From: Betaproteobacteria bacterium
GTDB lineage: Bacteria; Pseudomonadota; Gammaproteobacteria; Burkholderiales; Burkholderiaceae
DNA: 25,981 bases
Reading direction: 5' to 3'
Assembly (NCBI GenBank): GCA_009921765.1
Contig: RFXC01000032.1
Coordinates: 1-25,981 of the forward strand
In this document: in pieces, positions 8,973 through 15,899 of the stretch
Layout of the letters: each line of letters opens with the position of its first letter
How positions within the stretch are numbered: position 1 is the stretch's first letter
The notes under the pieces: model-generated
What the model was told of the DNA's origin: nothing
The model's database searches: none
Seen by the model: only the letters and a program-made list of their open reading frames with translations
Made by a program: the position numbers and the translations under genes

Positions 8973-8990
8973 GCGCAAGAGCCGTGCCGG
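8973..8990 (-). promoter_or_regulatory. Sigma-54 (RpoN) -24/-12 promoter of urtA
   Basis: On the minus strand the sequence reads CGGCACGGCTCTTGCGC. It matches the RpoN consensus TGGCACG-N4-TTGCW at GGCACG and TTGC, with exactly 10 bases between the invariant GG and GC. The -12 GC sits about 74 bases upstream of the urtA ATG, giving a predicted start of transcription near 8963. Urea transport and urease genes are commonly under NtrC/RpoN control. The match is seen in the sequence; activity is inferred. Confidence 0.7.
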
Positions 8991-9004
8991 GACGGCGCGC
9001 ACCA

Positions 9005-9035
9005 CCTCGGGGCAAAAACCCCTCGTCGACCGAGG
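9005..9035. repeat. Nested inverted repeat between urtA promoter and enhancer region
   Basis: Outer arms CCTCGG (9005-9010) and CCGAGG (9030-9035) are perfect complements, and an inner GGGG/CCCC pair flanks CAAAAA. It lies upstream of the predicted urtA transcription start, so it is not part of that leader. It may be a protein-binding site or a bend between enhancer and promoter. No function can be assigned. Confidence 0.4.
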
Positions 9036-9049
9036 TTTAACCGACTGCC

Positions 9050-9088
9050 GCACCGCGCTTGGGCGGCGCCCGATCCAAACGCGGTGCA
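9050..9088. promoter_or_regulatory. Candidate NtrC enhancer half-sites upstream of urtA
   Basis: Perfect inverted arms GCACCGCG (9050-9057) and CGCGGTGC (9080-9087) contain the NtrC half-sites GCACC and GGTGCA (consensus TGCAC(C)-N5-(G)GTGCA). Each has only a weak partner half-site at the usual 5-base spacing, so the fit is imperfect. The position, about 90-125 bases upstream of the predicted sigma-54 start, is where NtrC enhancers usually lie. Confidence 0.4.
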
Positions 9089-9192
9089 ATTTGTGATTGA
9101 TATGCGTCGTCACGGCTCATTGCCTGACCGACTTCGCGCTCGAGGTTTCGGCCGGAGCAAACCGGAGGGTGACGAGGGGCGCTCTGCTAGAG

Positions 9193-9209
9193 TTTCGGGT
9201 TTTCCGAAA
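9193..9209. promoter_or_regulatory. 17-base palindrome upstream of the HAD gene (candidate operator)
   Basis: TTTCGG-GTTTT-CCGAAA: perfect 6-base arms with a 5-base spacer, about 80 bases before the HAD start codon. A similar palindrome, TTCCGG-N5-CCGGAA, occurs at 20506-20522 in another divergent promoter region. It could be a repressor operator or chance. Confidence 0.35.
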
Positions 9210-9287
9210 GCGATCAGCGCACCGGGGGGCAACCGTCCCGCCGCGTGACCGCTCTATTTACCAGCCCACCTTCTGGACCCATCGCCC

Positions 9288-10010
9288 GTGCCCGATCTCA
9301 AAGTGCTCGCCTTCGATGTCTTTGGCACCGTCGTTGACTGGTACGGATCGATTTCCCGAGACGCCATGGCGGCACCGGTCGGCCTCCCCGCCGAGCGGGC
9401 ACAGGCCTTTGCACTTGCCTGGCGCGAGGGCTACCGCCCAGCCATGCAGCGCGTACGCAGCGGCGAACTCGGCTGGACACGCATCGACGACCTGCACCGC
9501 ATGATTCTCGACAGCATCCTGCCGCGATTTGGCCTTGAGCGCCTGACAGAGGCCGAGCGCTTCGCGCTCAACCTCGCCTGGCATCGGCTCGATCCCTGGC
9601 CCGACGCCCCCGCAGGTCTGCTCGCGCTTCGGAGCCGCTTTCAGGTCTGCACGCTTTCAAACGGCAATCTGAGTCTGCTCGCCGATCTGGCGCGCCATGG
9701 CGACCTGCGCTGGGATCTTATTTTGTCGGCTGAAGTGTTCCGTCACTACAAGCCCGATCCGCAAACCTATCGGGGCGTGGCCGACGTCTTTGGGCTTAAG
9801 CCCTCGCAGGTCATGCTGGTCGCCGCGCACAAAGACGATCTTCGAGCCGCCGCCGCCTGCGGACTGCGCACCGCCTACATTGAGCGACCGCTTGAGTTCG
9901 GCCCCGACGGCGTGGCCCGCGGCGTGAAGGATCTGTCACGCTCGCCCGATATTGATTATCACGCCACGGATTTCCTCGACCTCGCAAGACAGCTGGAGTG
10001 CTCGCCTTGA
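9288..10010 (+). CDS. HAD-family hydrolase, haloacid dehalogenase type II-like
   Basis: Cytoplasmic HAD-superfamily enzyme resembling (S)-2-haloacid dehalogenases, which replace a halogen on C2 of short acids with hydroxyl. In the 240 aa the motifs are: nucleophile Asp10 in FDVFGTVVDW, motif II Ser124-Asn125 in CTLSNGN, Lys155 in HYKPDPQTY, and Asp183/Asp184 in VAAHKDDLRAAAACGL. The last block differs from the SSNAWD of well-studied L-2-haloacid dehalogenases, so true dehalogenase activity is uncertain; other phosphatase-like HAD functions are possible. The start is a GTG at 9288 with no clear Shine-Dalgarno. Its stop overlaps the start of the next gene. Confidence 0.85.
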   Translation: MPDLKVLAFDVFGTVVDWYGSISRDAMAAPVGLPAERAQAFALAWREGYRPAMQRVRSGELGWTRIDDLHRMILDSILPRFGLERLTEAERFALNLAWHRLDPWPDAPAGLLALRSRFQVCTLSNGNLSLLADLARHGDLRWDLILSAEVFRHYKPDPQTYRGVADVFGLKPSQVMLVAAHKDDLRAAAACGLRTAYIERPLEFGPDGVARGVKDLSRSPDIDYHATDFLDLARQLECSP

Positions 10011-11623
10011 TTCATGCCCCGTTCAACTGGCATCACCACTACCCGGCCCCTCGCACGCCGCAGTTCGCGCGCAACGTCGTTGCGACGTCGCAGTCGCTTG
10101 CGGCGCAAGCGGGCCTTCGGATGCTGATGCGTGGCGGCAATGCGGTCGACGCGGTGATCGCCGCCGCCGCGGCCATCACCATCGCCGAGCCGGTCTCCAA
10201 CGGATTGGGTAGCGACGCGTTCGCCATCATCTGGGACGGCCAGTCGCTGCACGGGCTCAACGCCTCGGGTACCGCTCCTGCTGCCTGGGATCGCGCCTGG
10301 TTCGAGCGCCATCATGGCGGCGCGATCCCGATGCGCGGCTGGGGCTCGGTCACGGTGCCGGGCGCGGTCGGCGCCTGGGGCGCGCTCCATGAGAAATTCG
10401 GATCGCTTCCATTTGCCGACCTGCTCGCCCCCGCCATCGATATCGCACGCCGCGGCTACAACGTCACCCCTGTGGTGCAGCGCAAGTGGGCCGCGCAGAT
10501 CGACAAGCTCCGCTCGCAGCCCGGCTTCGAGCAAGCCTTCATGCCGCACGGTCGGGCACCTGCCATCGGCGAGCGCTTCGTGTTCGAAGACGCCGCCCGA
10601 ACGCTCGAACGCATCGCCGCCACCGGCGGCCGTGATTTCTATGAAGGCGAAACCGCCGAGGCCATCGCCCGCCATGCGCGCGAGCACGGCGGCGGCATCA
10701 CGCTCGCCGATCTGCGTGACTGGCGTCCCGATTGGGTCGGCACGTTGTCTCGCAACTATCACGGCTACACGCTCCATGAGATTCCCCCCAACGGTCAGGG
10801 CATCGCAGCGTTGATGGCACTGGGCATCCTGTCGCACTTCGATCTCAAGTCGCTGCCGGTTGATTCCGCCGACAGCCGCCATTTGCAGATTGAAGCGATG
10901 AAGGCCGCCTTCAGCGAGGTCTATCGCCATGTGGCCGATGCCCGAGCCATGACCCGGGTCACGCCCGCTGACCTGCTCGATGACGGCCGGCTTGCCGCGC
11001 TCGCTTCGCGCATTCGCACCGACCGCGCCACCGACTTCGAACACGCGCTGCCGCCCGCGGGCGGCACCATCTACCTCACCGCGGCCGACGAGCGCGGCAT
11101 GATGGTGTCGTTCATTCAATCCAACTACATGGGCTTTGGGTCTGGCGTGGTCGTGCCCGGGGTGGGCGTATCGCTGCAAAACCGCGGCTACGGCTTCACG
11201 CTCGACCCCTCGCACCCCAACTGCGTCGAGCCGGGCAAACGCCCCTTCCACACCATCATCCCCGCCTTCCTCATGCGCGACGGCCGGCCCCAGATGAGCT
11301 TTGGTGTCATGGGTGGCAACATGCAGCCGCAGGGCCATCTGCAGACGCTGGTCCGCATGGTCGACTACGGCCAGCACCCGCAGGCGGCCTGCGATGCGCC
11401 GCGCTGGAAGGTCAATCGCGGGCTCGCGGTCGATGTGGAAGACAGCATGGAGCCAGCGGTGGTCGAATCGCTTGCTGCGCGTGGCCATGCCATTTCCCGA
11501 ATCGATGACCCCTACATGGATTTCGGCGCGGGCCAGTTCATCTGGAAACTGAGCGACAACCCTGAAGACGGCTACGTCGCCGCAAGCGACAGCCGGCGTG
11601 ACGGCGCAGCCGTCGGATTCTGA
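10007..11623 (+). CDS. Gamma-glutamyltransferase family protein (YwrD-like Ntn hydrolase)
   Basis: Member of the gamma-glutamyltransferase family, which cleaves gamma-glutamyl bonds or related amides after self-processing into two chains. The N-terminal half has VATSQSLAAQAGLRMLMRGGNAVDA; the predicted cleavage is at GG-TIYL, making Thr354 the nucleophile, followed by MMVSFIQSNYMGFGSG and later GVMGGNMQPQGH. These fit the single-gene YwrD subfamily rather than classical Ggt. No signal peptide is seen, so it is probably cytoplasmic. I prefer TTG 10007, whose TTGA overlaps the previous TGA and which has GGAG 8 bases upstream; GTG 9998 is the alternative and adds three residues. The substrate is unknown. 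Confidence 0.9.
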   Translation: MIHAPFNWHHHYPAPRTPQFARNVVATSQSLAAQAGLRMLMRGGNAVDAVIAAAAAITIAEPVSNGLGSDAFAIIWDGQSLHGLNASGTAPAAWDRAWFERHHGGAIPMRGWGSVTVPGAVGAWGALHEKFGSLPFADLLAPAIDIARRGYNVTPVVQRKWAAQIDKLRSQPGFEQAFMPHGRAPAIGERFVFEDAARTLERIAATGGRDFYEGETAEAIARHAREHGGGITLADLRDWRPDWVGTLSRNYHGYTLHEIPPNGQGIAALMALGILSHFDLKSLPVDSADSRHLQIEAMKAAFSEVYRHVADARAMTRVTPADLLDDGRLAALASRIRTDRATDFEHALPPAGGTIYLTAADERGMMVSFIQSNYMGFGSGVVVPGVGVSLQNRGYGFTLDPSHPNCVEPGKRPFHTIIPAFLMRDGRPQMSFGVMGGNMQPQGHLQTLVRMVDYGQHPQAACDAPRWKVNRGLAVDVEDSMEPAVVESLAARGHAISRIDDPYMDFGAGQFIWKLSDNPEDGYVAASDSRRDGAAVGF

Positions 11624-11636
11624 GGAGCACTGACGC

Positions 11637-12551
11637 ATGAACACCAAAACCTACGATCCGGTTCCAGCGAGGAAGGTCGCATTCATCGGCCTGGGCGTGA
11701 TGGGCTATCCGATGGCGGGTCATCTGAAGCGCGCTGGCCATTCGGTCACGGTTTACAACCGTACTGCCGCCAAAGCCGACCAGTGGGCAGCGGAATATGG
11801 CGGCGCCACAGCGCCCACGCCGCGGCAGGCGGCGCACGATGCCGAGATCGTGTTTGCCTGCGTGGGCAATGACGACGACCTGCGCTCGGTGGTGCTCGGT
11901 GAACACGGCGCATTCGCAGGGATGAAGCAGGGCGCCATCTTCGTCGATCACACCACGGCCTCGGCGCTGGTCGCGCGCGAACTCCACGCGCAAGCCCGGG
12001 CACGCGGCTTCGACTTTGTCGACGCGCCGGTATCCGGCGGCCAGGCGGGTGCGGTCAACGGTCTCCTCACCGTCATGTGCGGTGGCGACCAGTCCGCCTT
12101 CGACGCGGTCCGCCCGACCGGCATGGCGTTTGCGCGTGCCTTCACCCGCATCGGCGACAGCGGCGCCGGCCAGCTCGCCAAAATGGTCAACCAGATCTGC
12201 ATCGCGGGCCTGGTCCAGGGTCTGTCTGAAGGCGTCGCCTTCGGCATGAAGGCCGGGCTCGACATGAAGCTCGTACTCGAGGTGATCGGCAAGGGCGCGG
12301 CGCAGTCCTGGCAGATGGACAACCGCGGCGGCACGATGGTCGACAACAAATTCGAGTTTGGCTTTGCGGTTGACTGGATGCGCAAGGACCTTGGCCTGTG
12401 CATGGACGAGTCGCGGCGCAACGGCGCGGCGCTGCCGGTCACGGCCCTGGTCGACCAGTTTTACGGCGATGTGCAGCAGATGGGTGGCGGACGATACGAT
12501 ACGTCCAGCCTGATCTGCCGGCTCGACGGTCGGCGTGGCGGCAAGGCCTGA
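11637..12551 (+). CDS. NAD(P)-dependent beta-hydroxyacid dehydrogenase (3-hydroxyisobutyrate dehydrogenase family)
   Basis: Oxidoreductase of the 3-hydroxyisobutyrate/tartronate semialdehyde/glyoxylate reductase family, acting on a beta-hydroxyacid and its semialdehyde. In 304 aa it shows the dinucleotide fold GLGVMG (18-23), the substrate-binding DAPVSGGQAGAVNGLLTVMCGG (from 129), and catalytic Lys182 in GQLAKMVNQ. The ATG follows GAGGAG. Thirteen bases separate it from the gamma-glutamyltransferase gene, so HAD, transferase and dehydrogenase probably form one operon. The exact substrate cannot be told from the sequence. Confidence 0.92.
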   Translation: MNTKTYDPVPARKVAFIGLGVMGYPMAGHLKRAGHSVTVYNRTAAKADQWAAEYGGATAPTPRQAAHDAEIVFACVGNDDDLRSVVLGEHGAFAGMKQGAIFVDHTTASALVARELHAQARARGFDFVDAPVSGGQAGAVNGLLTVMCGGDQSAFDAVRPTGMAFARAFTRIGDSGAGQLAKMVNQICIAGLVQGLSEGVAFGMKAGLDMKLVLEVIGKGAAQSWQMDNRGGTMVDNKFEFGFAVDWMRKDLGLCMDESRRNGAALPVTALVDQFYGDVQQMGGGRYDTSSLICRLDGRRGGKA

Positions 12552-12593
12552 CGCGGGTTGGCTCGCCTGCCCTCATGAACCACGCACCCACGC

Positions 12594-13478
12594 ATGCGCC
12601 GCCTTGTCCGGTCGTTCGCGCTTGCGGTGGCAGCGCTTGCAACGCTCGCGTTCGTCGGAGGCTGCATGAGCCTTTTCAGCGGTCAGCGGCCTGATCATCT
12701 GGGCGCAAGCAACGGGCGACTCCAGCCGATCGCGGCGGATCGCCCGAACTCGGTATCAAGCTTTGCCGAGACGCCTTATCACCGCATCGAGCCGCTCGCT
12801 GCCGGCCCGGAGCCTGAGCGCAGCTTCGCGCGGCTCGTGTCCCTGGTTGCGGCCGAGCCTCGGGTGCGCGTGATCGACCAGCGGCCCGGCTATCTGTATG
12901 CCGAATTCCGCAGCCGCTGGCTGGGATTCGTCGACGACGTCGAATTCCTGCTTGATCCCGCTCATGCGATCATCCACGTCCGCTCAGCCTCGCGCCTGGG
13001 TCACAGCGATCTGGGCGTGAACCGCCGGCGGATCGAACACCTGCGTGCCCGTCTGCAGGCGGGCGCGCAGCCTGCATCGTCTTCTGCCACCGGCGCATCA
13101 CGCGCCTCATCCGGAGAATCTTCCATGACCACCCACACCACCGAATCGGGTCTGCAGTATCAGGACGTCGTCGAGGGCAGCGGCGACGAAGCCAAAAGCG
13201 GCGCCTATGTGTCCGTGCACTACACCGGCTGGCTCTATGAAAACGGCGAGGCCGGCCGCAAGTTTGATTCCAGCAAGGACCGCAACGACCCCTTCAGCTT
13301 TCCGCTTGGCGCAGGCCATGTGATTCGCGGCTGGGACGAGGGTGTCGCAGGCATGCGAATCGGCGGCACGCGTCGACTCATCATTCCGCCACAGTTGGGC
13401 TATGGCGCGCGCGGTGCAGGCGGTGTCATTCCCCCCAACGCCACGCTGTTGTTTGAAGTGGAGCTCCTCGGTGTCTGA
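12594..13478 (+). CDS. DUF1499 lipoprotein fused in frame to an FKBP-type prolyl isomerase
   Basis: One 294-residue frame with two unrelated parts. Residues 1-24 form a lipoprotein signal peptide with a lipobox-like VGGC (Cys24). Residues about 43-155 are a DUF1499 domain (LQPIAADRPNSVSS..., YLYAEFRSRWLGFVDDVEF, VRSASRLGHSDLGVNRRRIEHLR). A 23-residue Ala/Ser-rich linker follows. Residues 178-294 are a complete small FKBP domain (GLQYQDVVEG, VHYTGWL, KFDSSKDRNDPFSFPLGAGHVIRGWDEG, GYGARGAGGVIPPNATLLFEVELLGV) with the usual Tyr210, Asp225, Trp247, Tyr270 pocket residues. Codon 178 is an ATG at 13125 with GGAG 8 bases upstream, so a free FKBP could also be made. The usual DUF1499 cysteine in the PNCVSS motif is Ser here. 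Confidence 0.9.
   Translation: MRRLVRSFALAVAALATLAFVGGCMSLFSGQRPDHLGASNGRLQPIAADRPNSVSSFAETPYHRIEPLAAGPEPERSFARLVSLVAAEPRVRVIDQRPGYLYAEFRSRWLGFVDDVEFLLDPAHAIIHVRSASRLGHSDLGVNRRRIEHLRARLQAGAQPASSSATGASRASSGESSMTTHTTESGLQYQDVVEGSGDEAKSGAYVSVHYTGWLYENGEAGRKFDSSKDRNDPFSFPLGAGHVIRGWDEGVAGMRIGGTRRLIIPPQLGYGARGAGGVIPPNATLLFEVELLGV
13125..13478 (+). CDS. Possible internally initiated free FKBP prolyl isomerase
   Basis: Starting at ATG 13125 within the preceding frame, the product (117 aa, MTTHTTESGLQYQDVV...) has the length and start of stand-alone cytoplasmic FKBPs known from betaproteobacteria. CCGGAG lies 8 bases upstream of this ATG. It would catalyse cis/trans isomerisation of Xaa-Pro bonds. 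Whether the long fusion, this short form or both are made cannot be decided from sequence. Confidence 0.5.
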   Translation: MTTHTTESGLQYQDVVEGSGDEAKSGAYVSVHYTGWLYENGEAGRKFDSSKDRNDPFSFPLGAGHVIRGWDEGVAGMRIGGTRRLIIPPQLGYGARGAGGVIPPNATLLFEVELLGV

Positions 13479-15240
13479 GAATGCAGACCGCCCGTCGAAT
13501 TTTCTTCGCGGGCTGATCGAGTCAGACCTGGCGGCAGGTCGTCATGCAGGCCGCCACTGGGCGGGCCGCCCCGGCGTTGCCGCCGAGCACCGCGCGGCCG
13601 CGCTCGACCCTGCCCGAATCCGCACCCGCTTTCCTCCTGAGCCCAACGGCTATCTGCATGTTGGGCATGCCAAATCCATCTGCCTGAATTTTGGCCTGGC
13701 GCGCGATTATGGCGGCCGATGCCACATGCGCTTTGACGATACCAACCCCGTCAAGGAAGACCAGGAATACGTTGATTCGATCCTCGATGCGGTGCGCTGG
13801 CTGGGATTCAACTGGAATGCCGACGGCGAAAACAATCTCTACTACGCAAGCGACTATTTCGACCAGCTGTGGGCATTTGCCGAATGGCTGGTGCAGGCTG
13901 GCCACGCCTATGTCGATTCGCAGAGCGCCGACGACATGCGCGCCGGCCGCGGCACATTGACCGAGCCAGGGCGCAATTCGCCGTTTCGCGATCGCAGCGC
14001 CGACGAGAGCCTGCGGCTCATGCGCGAGATGAGAGAGGGCAAACACCCCGAGGGCAGTCATGTGGTGCGCGCCCGCATCGACATGGCCTCGCCCAACATG
14101 AACATGCGCGACCCTGCGCTCTACCGGATCCGCTTTGCAGAGCACCACCGCACCGGTGCCAAGTGGTGCGTTTACCCCATGTACGACTATGCGCATCCGA
14201 TTTCGGACGCGCTCGAGAACATCACGCATTCGATCTGTACGCTCGAGTTCGCCGATCACCGGCCGCTCTACGACTGGTTGCTCGAGCGCCTGGCCGAGGG
14301 CGGTTTCTTCGACCAGCCGCTGCCGCAGCAGATCGAATTCGCGCGGCTAAACCTCAGCTATGCCATCACCAGCAAGCGAAAGCTCCAGGATCTGGTGCAG
14401 CGCGGGCTGGTGACCGGCTGGGACGATCCCCGGATGCCGACCATCGTGGGGCTTCGCCGGCGTGGCTACACGCCTTCATCGCTTCATCTCTTTGCCGAAC
14501 GAATTGGCGTTGCCAAGTCGGACTCCTGGATCGACATGAGCGTGCTCGAACAGGCGCTCCGGGACGACCTGGAGGCAAGCGCCGCCCGCGCGGTGGCTGT
14601 GCTGGATCCGCTCAGGCTGGTGATCGAATCCTGGCCGGAAGATCGTGAGGACGACTGCAGTGCACCGGTTCATCCACAGCAACCCGAACGGGGCCGTCGC
14701 AGCTTCCCGTTCACGCGCGAGCTCTTCATCGAGCGCGAGGATTTCGCCGAGATACCACCCAAGGGCTTCTTCAGGCTGTTCCCCGGCAACAAGGTAAGGC
14801 TGCGCTACGGCTACGTCATTGAATGCACCGGCTTTGACCGAGATGCGTCGGGCGCCATCACCTGCGTGCGAGCCCGCCATTTCGACGATTCAAAATCGGG
14901 CACACCGGGTGCTGATCTCTACAAGGTGAAGGGCAATATCCACTGGGTGTCGGCGAAGCACGCCCTGCGCGCACAGGTGAGGCTCTACGACCGGCTCTAC
15001 CGCGAGCCGCAGCCTGATGCGGGCGGCCGTGACCACCTGCAGTCGCTGAACCCGGATTCGCTTCGCACCCTTGAAGCCATGCTCGAACCAGCGCTCGCCA
15101 CTGCCGCGCCCGAAGACCGGTTTCAGTTCGAGCGGCATGGCTATTTTGTGGCTGACCGCACCGACTCGAAGCCAGGCGTACCGGTCTTCAACCGGGCGGT
15201 AGCGCTCAAAGACTCCTGGGCGAGCGGCGCGCGGGGTTAA
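13471..15240 (+). CDS. glnS: Glutaminyl-tRNA synthetase
   Basis: Class I aminoacyl-tRNA synthetase charging tRNA-Gln with glutamine. The start is GTG 13471 (VSENADRPSNFLRGLIESDLAAG, 589 aa) with GGAG 8 bases upstream; it overlaps the FKBP stop by 8 bases. The HIGH motif is HVGH at 63-66 in PPEPNGYLHVGHAKS, and the KMSKS-like motif is ITSKRK at 299-304. FDDTNPVKEDQEYV, RDRSADE, KWCVYPMYDYAHPISDALE and WDDPRMPT confirm GlnRS rather than GluRS. About 23 extra residues precede the HIGH region compared with E. coli. The C-terminal beta-barrel domains are complete through FNRAVALKDSW. An upstream in-frame extension lies inside the FKBP gene and is not real. Confidence 0.97.
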   Translation: MSENADRPSNFLRGLIESDLAAGRHAGRHWAGRPGVAAEHRAAALDPARIRTRFPPEPNGYLHVGHAKSICLNFGLARDYGGRCHMRFDDTNPVKEDQEYVDSILDAVRWLGFNWNADGENNLYYASDYFDQLWAFAEWLVQAGHAYVDSQSADDMRAGRGTLTEPGRNSPFRDRSADESLRLMREMREGKHPEGSHVVRARIDMASPNMNMRDPALYRIRFAEHHRTGAKWCVYPMYDYAHPISDALENITHSICTLEFADHRPLYDWLLERLAEGGFFDQPLPQQIEFARLNLSYAITSKRKLQDLVQRGLVTGWDDPRMPTIVGLRRRGYTPSSLHLFAERIGVAKSDSWIDMSVLEQALRDDLEASAARAVAVLDPLRLVIESWPEDREDDCSAPVHPQQPERGRRSFPFTRELFIEREDFAEIPPKGFFRLFPGNKVRLRYGYVIECTGFDRDASGAITCVRARHFDDSKSGTPGADLYKVKGNIHWVSAKHALRAQVRLYDRLYREPQPDAGGRDHLQSLNPDSLRTLEAMLEPALATAAPEDRFQFERHGYFVADRTDSKPGVPVFNRAVALKDSWASGARG

Positions 15241-15890
15241 CGGCGCAGCACCGAATCGGCGACGAACGGATTGTGTTGCCGTTCATCGCCGAACGTGGAC
15301 ATGGGTCCATGACCCGGCACGAAGGCCACGTCATTGCCGAGCGGCCAGAGCCTGCCTGTGATCGACTGAATCAGCGTTTCGTAGTTGCCGCGCGGAAAAT
15401 CGGTGCGGCCAATTGAGCCCTGAAACAGCACATCACCCACGATCGCAAGCCGACTGGGCGCGTGAAAGAAGATGACGTGTCCGGGGGTGTGCCCCGGGCA
15501 GTGCCGCACCTCGAGCGTCTGCTCGCCGAAGGTCACCGTATCACCATCGGCAAGCCAGCGATCAGGTTCGAAGGCCTCGAGCCGCGCAAACCCGAAACGC
15601 GCCCCCTGTTCCGGCAACTGATCGATCCAGAAACGGTCATCCGGGTGCGGCCCCTCGAGCGGAACCCGATGGCTGCGCGCAAATTGGGCGGACTGCCCGC
15701 AGTGGTCGATGTGGCCGTGGGTGAGGAATACTTTTTCGAGCGTGGCCCCTTCGGAGGCGAGTGCCCGTTCGACGCGGTCTAGATCACCACCCGGATCAAC
15801 TGCGGCGGCAAGTCGTGTGCGCTCGCAGATCAGCACCGAACAGTTCTGCTCGAAGGGGGTGACCGGAACGATCAGCAGTTTCAGGGACAT
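15237..15890 (-). CDS. YcbL-type metallo-beta-lactamase-fold hydrolase (glyoxalase II-like)
   Basis: Small metal-dependent hydrolase of the glyoxalase II/YcbL group, likely a thioesterase such as S-lactoylglutathione hydrolase, though the natural substrate of YcbL proteins is not settled. In 217 aa the metal ligands are THGHIDH (His58, His60, Asp62, His63), His134 in CPGHTPGH, Asp153 in VGDVLFQGSIGRTDF and His194 in VPGHGP. It is shorter than true GloB because it lacks the C-terminal helical domain. It converges with glnS, sharing 4 bases at the stops, and lies 9 bases after the DUF2237 gene, so the two are probably cotranscribed. Confidence 0.93.
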   Translation of the reverse strand: MSLKLLIVPVTPFEQNCSVLICERTRLAAAVDPGGDLDRVERALASEGATLEKVFLTHGHIDHCGQSAQFARSHRVPLEGPHPDDRFWIDQLPEQGARFGFARLEAFEPDRWLADGDTVTFGEQTLEVRHCPGHTPGHVIFFHAPSRLAIVGDVLFQGSIGRTDFPRGNYETLIQSITGRLWPLGNDVAFVPGHGPMSTFGDERQHNPFVADSVLRR

Positions 15891-15899
15891 GAACAGGGC

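Larger units (their letters stand above)
8902..9287. other. Divergent intergenic region between urtA and the HAD gene
   Basis: A 386-base stretch without a convincing gene. It holds a sigma-54 promoter toward urtA (8973-8990), a nested inverted repeat (9005-9035), NtrC-like half-sites (9050-9088) and a 17-base palindrome (9193-9209) on the side of the HAD gene. No tRNA-like or small-RNA structure with a clear terminator was recognised. Short open frames crossing it have no recognisable content. Confidence 0.8.

Noticed and set aside
8902..9287. Small RNA or tRNA in the urtA upstream region
   Set aside because: No cloverleaf pattern or terminator-like hairpin with a T-run was visible.
9959..11647. 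562-aa open frame on the minus strand opposite the gamma-glutamyltransferase
   Set aside because: The sense strand has clear family motifs; the antisense product has none.
13342..13470. N-terminal extension of the GlnRS frame
   Set aside because: It lies inside the conserved FKBP coding sequence and has no GlnRS similarity; GTG 13471 has a good ribosome-binding site.
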